A stretch of 64,000 nt of DNA from Candidatus Bipolaricaulota bacterium (GTDB lineage: Bacteria > Bipolaricaulota > Bipolaricaulia > M55B111). The stretch is from contig JAIPHJ010000005.1 in the NCBI GenBank assembly GCA_021735245.1, positions 1 to 64,000 on the forward strand, read 5' to 3'. Under the pieces are notes generated by a model. The model was given only the letters and a program-made list of their open reading frames with translations, was not told the DNA's origin and did no database searches. The position numbers and the translations under genes were made by a program. This document shows, piece by piece, positions 59,576-64,000 of this stretch. Position 1 is the first letter of the stretch. Every line of letters starts with the position of its first letter.

Positions 59576-60157
59576 ATTCGAATAAATCCGCGAGATTGGC
59601 TGGTTGTCTTGGACTATCAGAACGATTTCCTGCCCCCGGATGGAGCTCTGGCCGTCCCCGGCGGGGACGAGTTGGTTGATAGGATCAACGAATTAATCGA
59701 ATTGTTTCCCCATTCCCTCGCGACGAGGGACTGGCACCCCGAGAACCACTATTCGTTCGAGGAAAACGGGGGAAAGTGGCCCAAACACTGCCTCCAGGAA
59801 ACCCGGGGAGCCGAGTTTCACCCGCACCTCTACCAGGAGAAGCTTGACTTCAAGCTGAAAAAAGGCTTCGACCCCGAGGACCGCTCGGATTACAGCGGGT
59901 TCAGCGCTGAGACCGAGGGTGGCAAGGAACTTGCCAAAGTACTCCGGGAAGCAGGGGCGGAAAGATTGTTCGTGGCGGGACTCGCTCTGGATTACTGTGT
60001 TCGGGCGACTGCCCTTTCCGGACTGGAAGAGGGCTTCCAGGTGGTCCTGCTTGAGGATTGCACGGAGCCGGTGAACGGGGACGACGGCGAAAGGGCGATT
60101 GAGGAGATCAGGTCCGGGGGCGGGGAGATCGCCCGGAGCACGGACCTGGAATTTTGA
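59576..60157 (+). CDS. pncA: Nicotinamidase, probably starting at ATT
   Basis: Hydrolyses nicotinamide to nicotinate in NAD salvage, 193 residues. The catalytic triad is visible: Asp in VVLDYQNDF, Lys in LKKGFDPEDRSDYSGF, Cys in LALDYCVRATALSG. The metal ligands are in TRDWHPENHYSF. The first strand WLVVLDYQ must be translated, but no ATG, GTG or TTG precedes it. A strong GGGAGGT (59564-59570) is followed after 5 bases by ATT at 59576, in frame (ATT CGA ATA AAT CCG). A TTG at 59609 would cut off the strand before the catalytic Asp. The stop overlaps the miaA start. Confidence 0.88.
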   Translation: MRINPRDWLVVLDYQNDFLPPDGALAVPGGDELVDRINELIELFPHSLATRDWHPENHYSFEENGGKWPKHCLQETRGAEFHPHLYQEKLDFKLKKGFDPEDRSDYSGFSAETEGGKELAKVLREAGAERLFVAGLALDYCVRATALSGLEEGFQVVLLEDCTEPVNGDDGERAIEEIRSGGGEIARSTDLEF

Positions 60158-61077
60158 TTTCTCCGGAGTCCGGGACGGACGAGATCGTTCCCGTAGTTCT
60201 AGGTCCCACCGCCGTTGGAAAGACCGAGCTGGTTCATAGCGTAGCCCGGGAGATAGACGGAGAAATTATTTCAGCTGATTCCCGGGCGATTTACGAGGGA
60301 ATGGATATCGGGACCGCGACGCCCCCGCCGGCCCACCGAAAAGAGATCCCCTACCACCTGGTTAATTTCCTTCATCCCCGGGAGAGGTACAGCGCCGCCG
60401 ACTTCCGCCGGGACGTCGAGGAGAAGATAGAGGAGATAAGGGGCCGGGATCGGAGACCTCTGATCGAAGGAGGAAGCCGGCTGTACATAATTGCTCTGAC
60501 CCGGGGGATCTTCGAGGGACCCGAGGCCGACGAACAGCTGCGGGAGGAATTACGAGAGGTCCCGAACGATCGACTCCACGAGAGGTTGAGCGAAGTCGAT
60601 CCCCGGACGGCGGAAAAGGTCCATCCGAACGACACGAAGAGGCTCGTCCGGGCGCTGGAAGTATACGAGTTGACCGGGGAACCGATAAGCAAGCTGAAGC
60701 GCGAAGCCGAGCCGCTCCCGGTCGAATTCCTGAAGGTCGGGCTGGACCGGCCGCGCCAGCAGCTTTACGAACGGGCAAACGACCGGGTAGAGCAAATGCT
60801 GGAGAGGGGTTTGATGGACGAGGTTAAGGCCCTGGTGGAAGAGGGCTTCGGCCCGGATTGGGGTGCCTGGGAGACTATCGGTTACAAAGAGCTTGCCCTT
60901 CATATTAAAGGCGAATACGAGTACGAGGAGGCGGTCGAGGAGATCAAGAAGAACACCCGCCACCTCGCCAAGTACCAGCAGAACTGGATGAAAAAGATCG
61001 AGGGGATAACCCGGTTCGATCTCCAGGAAGACCGGGAGGTCAAAAGTTCACTCCTGGATTTAATCCGGGGATGCTGA
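60154..61077 (+). CDS. miaA: tRNA dimethylallyltransferase
   Basis: Adds a dimethylallyl group to A37 of UNN-reading tRNAs, 307 residues. The P-loop is VVLGPTAVGKTELVHS, and ISADSRAIYEGMDIGTATP, IPYHLVNFLHPRERYSAADF, GSRLYIIALTRGI and IGYKELALHIKGE follow in order. The TTG start overlaps the nicotinamidase stop (TTGA), giving translational coupling. It is one of a two-gene unit bounded by REP arrays. Confidence 0.95.
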   Translation: MISPESGTDEIVPVVLGPTAVGKTELVHSVAREIDGEIISADSRAIYEGMDIGTATPPPAHRKEIPYHLVNFLHPRERYSAADFRRDVEEKIEEIRGRDRRPLIEGGSRLYIIALTRGIFEGPEADEQLREELREVPNDRLHERLSEVDPRTAEKVHPNDTKRLVRALEVYELTGEPISKLKREAEPLPVEFLKVGLDRPRQQLYERANDRVEQMLERGLMDEVKALVEEGFGPDWGAWETIGYKELALHIKGEYEYEEAVEEIKKNTRHLAKYQQNWMKKIEGITRFDLQEDREVKSSLLDLIRGC

Positions 61078-61157
61078 GTGAGGCTTTTGTTTTCACCAAC
61101 TGCTGGAGCGCGGGAACATAAGCTGATATTGTTTATGAACTAAGTATTAGCCGAAGT

Positions 61158-61261
61158 CCAGCACACAACAGAGATGAATAGTTTAGTTGGGTGATTACCG
61201 AAAAAAGATTTTTCAAACTTTTCAGTGCCCTTGTAGGACTTTAGGCTCTGTTGAGTGCTGG
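61158..61261. repeat. E2 variant, second copy
   Basis: CCAGCACACAACAGAG (61158-61173) and CTCTGTTGAGTGCTGG (to 61261) are inverted. The whole element, including the interior, is nearly identical to 56173-56277 (differences such as CCCTTGTAGGACT versus CCTTTGTAGTACT). A recent duplication is likely. It joins directly to a REP without its AGCAG. Confidence 0.7.
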
Positions 61262-61733
61262 AAGGTCGGGTTCCCATGCCCGACCGGAAGGTGCGATCCG
61301 TCGACCATCCGCCCGAGCGTGGGAGCTCGGGCTGCTTGGATTTTTCTGATATTCTCGATACCGATCACCCGCGCGGACGATGAATGGGAGTCTGTGCTGT
61401 TTTTTTACAAATTCCCCAGCAGGTCGAGCCCCTTCTTAATTTTAGCAGGCCGGGCTCCCACGCCCGGCCGATAGTCCCGATACCGACCTCCCGCGCGGGC
61501 AATGGGAGCCCGCGCTGCTCGTTACGAATTTCCCCAGCATGTCGGGCACATTACGCCTTAATTTTAGCAGGTCGGGCTCCCATGCCCGACCGGTAGTATC
61601 GATTCGTCAACCAACCGCCCGAGTGTGGGAGCTCGGGCTGCTATTGTTCGCGAACTAAGCAGGTCCGGCTCCCACTGCCGGTCCGGTACTCTCGCTACCG
61701 ACCACCCGCGCGGGCAATGGGAGCCCGCGCTGA
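61262..61733. repeat. AGCAG-type REP/REPIN array 3
   Basis: Hairpins with stems GGTCGGG(T/C)/GCCCGACC, GCCCGAGC/GCTCGGGC, GGCCGGGC/GCCCGGCC, GCGCGGGC/GCCCGCGC and GGTCCGGC/GCCGGTCC, in both orientations. The block 61291-61430 repeats array 2. No gene lies between miaA (61077) and the lptD stop (61787). Confidence 0.8.
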
Positions 61734-61786
61734 TTTTACAAATTCCCCGGACCGGGAGGTCGGACGCGAGCCCTATAATTCAACCG

Positions 61787-64000
61787 TTAAAAATCTACGA
61801 GCTCCACGTCGAACCAAAACCCCGATTTACTTCCCGTAATTCCGACCTTTAGACAGTTCTGCAGTGTGTTGTGGAGAGAATAGGAAAGACTCGATAGATT
61901 CCCCGCCTGAACGTCGTACTCCCCGGTTAAGCTGAGCGACCAGGTGTCGAGAAACTCCAGCTGGAGTTCTCCGGACACCTTCTTCAGCCAGGTCTCGAAG
62001 GGAGTGCTCTTTAGTTTAATTCCCCCGGATGTTCCCTCTGAGGAGAATTTTAACCCAAAGGTCGTCCCCGAGATCGATCCTCCATCGACGTCGTAGCCGG
62101 AAGATAGGTTCAGCTTGATTTTCCCCCGGGAATAAGTGGACTCAGTCTTTATCGACGACAGGGATGCTTCCAAAATATCGTAGCTCACCGTGAACTTCTG
62201 ATCGAGCGAATATCTACTGAAGCCGATACTGTATTTGGCGTTCGAAAACCCGTCGGCGGGCACGAAGTCGTAGTGGAAGGACAGGCTCTGGTTGATATCC
62301 CCCGTACTGCTGTACTTCAAACTTAGCCGATCTTGACTCTTTATCGAGTCGAATTCGAACGGTGACTCTCCGAACCCCTCCCTATGGACGAACTGGAGGT
62401 TCAAAGTTCCGGGCCCTTCGATCTTCAGCTCCGGTTCCAGATTCGTCCAGGCTCGCGCAGTTACCTCTTCTCCCCGCCCGAGGTAGTAAGGATTGAGCCA
62501 GCCCTCTCCTTTGAGCGAAGGATTAAAAGGGCCCATCGCGGGAGCTTTAACCCGGAAATTTCCGCCTATCTCCCCCCTTCCTCCGGAGCGAACTCTGGAC
62601 CAGTCGCGCTTAATCTCTCGATAGTAACCCAGACGTGTTCTTAATCCGTAACTCAAGGGAAAGTCCTGGAGGGACCGCTCCCGAGATAGCGAAATTTCCG
62701 GGAGTCTTTCGATCGCGTGATCCGTTTTCTCTTCGTCATCGGACTTTTCAGTCCGGGAAACGAGCGCCTTCCAGTTCAGGCCGTAATCTTGCCCGTCCAG
62801 GCTAAGGCTCCACTCGTTGTGGTCGTAATTCGACCCTCTAAATTCTCCCTGCTCGACGGTTATGTCAGTGCTTATCTCGATCCAGTCCGCCGGATTCAGG
62901 TCGAAGGCTCCATCCAGTTTGTAGAAATTGTCGCCGAAGGCTCTGTAGATTCCGTAAATTTCCCCTACTCCCGCTACCGTATTTCCACCCGAGTAATAAT
63001 CCAGACCGAGTCCCAGACCCTGGTGGCGGGAAAAATAGTCCATAACGACGTTGCCGAAGTGGTTTTTGTCGTGAAAAACGGGAAATGCTCCGCTAACGGA
63101 TAACCCGTCTTCCGAGGAGTAGCCGATCTCGGGAAAGTACGGGCGTTTAGGAAGACCCACGTCTTTTAGCGTTAGGAAGTAGAGCGGGGACCAGCCCACC
63201 GGGACCCCGAAGGACTTCAGCCTCGCGGACCTTGCTAGGACGAAGTCCCCCTCGATCAGGGATGTCCGATCAGCTGAAATGGAGTAAGCGCAGCCGCCAT
63301 CGCATCTACACCCTTCGCAGGTGCTGAACGAGCTGCTCTCGAAGTCAGCCCGGCTCAAACCGGAAGGACTATCGAACTCAAAAGCGGCGGACTTCCCGAG
63401 CATCTGAACTTTTCTCTGTTCACCCTTGCTGCCCTCCAGGACTATCTGGCCTGAGATCCCTTCGGCGGTAAGGTCCGATATCTTTACAGCGTCTTTGGGG
63501 TCGGTTGACAGGGTTCCCGATATTCTATCGGCTCGCAAGTTCGTGGTTTTTCTTGTTAGTTCAGCATTTTCGGATAGTTCAAACTTCCAGGCGTCTTCGA
63601 TCTTCTTGATGGAAGCTTTGTCTCCCGAAAGGTAAGAGTTTTCTCCGAGAGTAACCCTCATGGCTCCCTCCGCCGATAGCTCCTGCGTGCCATCCTCTCC
63701 TTTCAGCTCCAGGTAGTCGGAGGTCAAGGACCAATCGGGTCGGGATAACCGAACGTTCCCTTCGGCGGTGGCCCTTCGAGAAGCTGAATCGCTGTCCTGA
63801 CCGGGGCTTGCCGTTCCCGTAATCTTATCGGCCCGGAGCGTCGTGGGCCCGCTTTCGTATTTCGGATTTCCGGTTACTTCGAAGTCCCAGCCTGCTTCGA
63901 CTTTCTTTGCCCGGATTTCGCCCCCCGCGAGGGACGAGTTCCCGGCGAGAGAGAGTTCGGCCCCCGGCGCGATCCTCAGGGAATCCAGCTTGGCTCCCTC
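61787..64000 (-). CDS. lptD: LptD/OstA-like outer-membrane protein (5' end outside the window)
   Basis: The frame is open from the right edge to the stop, at least 737 residues. The N-terminal part seen here repeats OstA/LptA-like units (RADKITGT, RADRISGT, EGNVRLSRPDWSLTSDYLELKG). The segment CEGCRCDGGCAYSISADRTS then GDFVLARSARLKSFGVPVGW is the LptD transition into the barrel. The rest is amphipathic strands ending VELVDF with a terminal Phe. LptD inserts lipopolysaccharide into the outer leaflet, supporting a diderm cell. A TTG at 63727 is not the true start, since the reading frame and repeats continue upstream. Confidence 0.85.
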   Translation of the reverse strand, partial: EGAKLDSLRIAPGAELSLAGNSSLAGGEIRAKKVEAGWDFEVTGNPKYESGPTTLRADKITGTASPGQDSDSASRRATAEGNVRLSRPDWSLTSDYLELKGEDGTQELSAEGAMRVTLGENSYLSGDKASIKKIEDAWKFELSENAELTRKTTNLRADRISGTLSTDPKDAVKISDLTAEGISGQIVLEGSKGEQRKVQMLGKSAAFEFDSPSGLSRADFESSSFSTCEGCRCDGGCAYSISADRTSLIEGDFVLARSARLKSFGVPVGWSPLYFLTLKDVGLPKRPYFPEIGYSSEDGLSVSGAFPVFHDKNHFGNVVMDYFSRHQGLGLGLDYYSGGNTVAGVGEIYGIYRAFGDNFYKLDGAFDLNPADWIEISTDITVEQGEFRGSNYDHNEWSLSLDGQDYGLNWKALVSRTEKSDDEEKTDHAIERLPEISLSRERSLQDFPLSYGLRTRLGYYREIKRDWSRVRSGGRGEIGGNFRVKAPAMGPFNPSLKGEGWLNPYYLGRGEEVTARAWTNLEPELKIEGPGTLNLQFVHREGFGESPFEFDSIKSQDRLSLKYSSTGDINQSLSFHYDFVPADGFSNAKYSIGFSRYSLDQKFTVSYDILEASLSSIKTESTYSRGKIKLNLSSGYDVDGGSISGTTFGLKFSSEGTSGGIKLKSTPFETWLKKVSGELQLEFLDTWSLSLTGEYDVQAGNLSSLSYSLHNTLQNCLKVGITGSKSGFWFDVELVDF

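Noticed and set aside
56200-61850. Open frames of 75-150 codons across the REP arrays (Pro/Arg/Gly-rich products such as SRAGNGSPR and RPGSHARP repeats)
   Set aside because: They follow the GC-rich hairpins, occur on both strands, change frame between copies and have no ribosome-binding sites. They are translations of non-coding repeats.

Overview
The window reads as one chromosome segment of an anaerobic, two-membrane (diderm) bacterium with an acidic, probably salt-adapted proteome. The evidence is indirect. An LptD-like outer-membrane protein, a PorV-like barrel and a very large barrel protein imply an outer membrane. A tungsten-type aldehyde:ferredoxin oxidoreductase, a 2-oxoacid:ferredoxin oxidoreductase, a flavodiiron protein, a 3Fe-4S-type ferredoxin and a superoxide reductase imply strict anaerobiosis with oxygen defence. 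NusG carries a large internal insertion like that of Thermotoga. A deep-branching lineage (Thermotogota or Bipolaricaulota/KB1-like) is a guess that I cannot test here.

Layout. 0.3-5.2 kb: minus-strand heat-shock operon hrcA-grpE-dnaK-dnaJ behind a promoter with a CIRCE operator. 5.4-9.3 kb: peptide ABC transporter (binding protein and two permeases, no ATPases). 9.4-12.3 kb: EF-G paralogue, CBS/ACT protein and YjbQ protein. 12.4-24.9 kb: the classical translation/transcription block tRNA-Thr, tRNA-Tyr, tRNA-Thr, tuf, rpmG, tRNA-Trp, secE, nusG, rplKAJL, rpoB. It continues not with rpoC but with a Nudix hydrolase, a metallo-beta-lactamase-fold protein and a PriA whose ATPase motifs have all decayed. 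25-32.2 kb: a secreted subtilase with a C-terminal sorting-type domain, a PorV-like barrel and a 1311-residue barrel/propeller protein, which together look like an outer-membrane export module. 32.3-37.3 kb: mannose-1-phosphate guanylyltransferase, PGI/PMI, a GAF-type methionine sulfoxide reductase, KptA and gamma-glutamyltransferase. 38-46.3 kb: metY behind a structured leader, a pterin dehydratase, the oxygen-defence genes, korAB, tRNA-Pro and tdk. 47.5-56 kb: gatB, a DUF123 protein, galE, an aminopeptidase P family protein, ruvX, an HpnB-like glycosyltransferase and the aldehyde oxidoreductase. 57-61 kb: a PEBP protein, a hydroxyacid dehydrogenase, nicotinamidase and miaA, followed by the 3' part of lptD, which runs off the right edge.

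Almost every large intergenic gap (37.3-38.4, 46.3-47.5, 48.9-49.2, 51.9-52.3, 56.0-57.1, 58.6-59.6, 61.1-61.8 kb) is filled by non-coding palindromic repeats. I distinguish: (i) REP/REPIN-like hairpins with a 5' AGCAG, a constant loop and covarying stems; (ii) a GTAG-type REP; (iii) E2, elements of about 105-120 bp with covarying terminal inverted repeats and mostly unrelated interiors; (iv) E1, an approximately 290-300 bp palindrome that carries an E2 in its middle; (v) E3, a 152-bp element with 16-bp terminal repeats, one copy of which also carries an E2. No transposase or RAYT gene lies in the window, so any mobility must be supplied from elsewhere.
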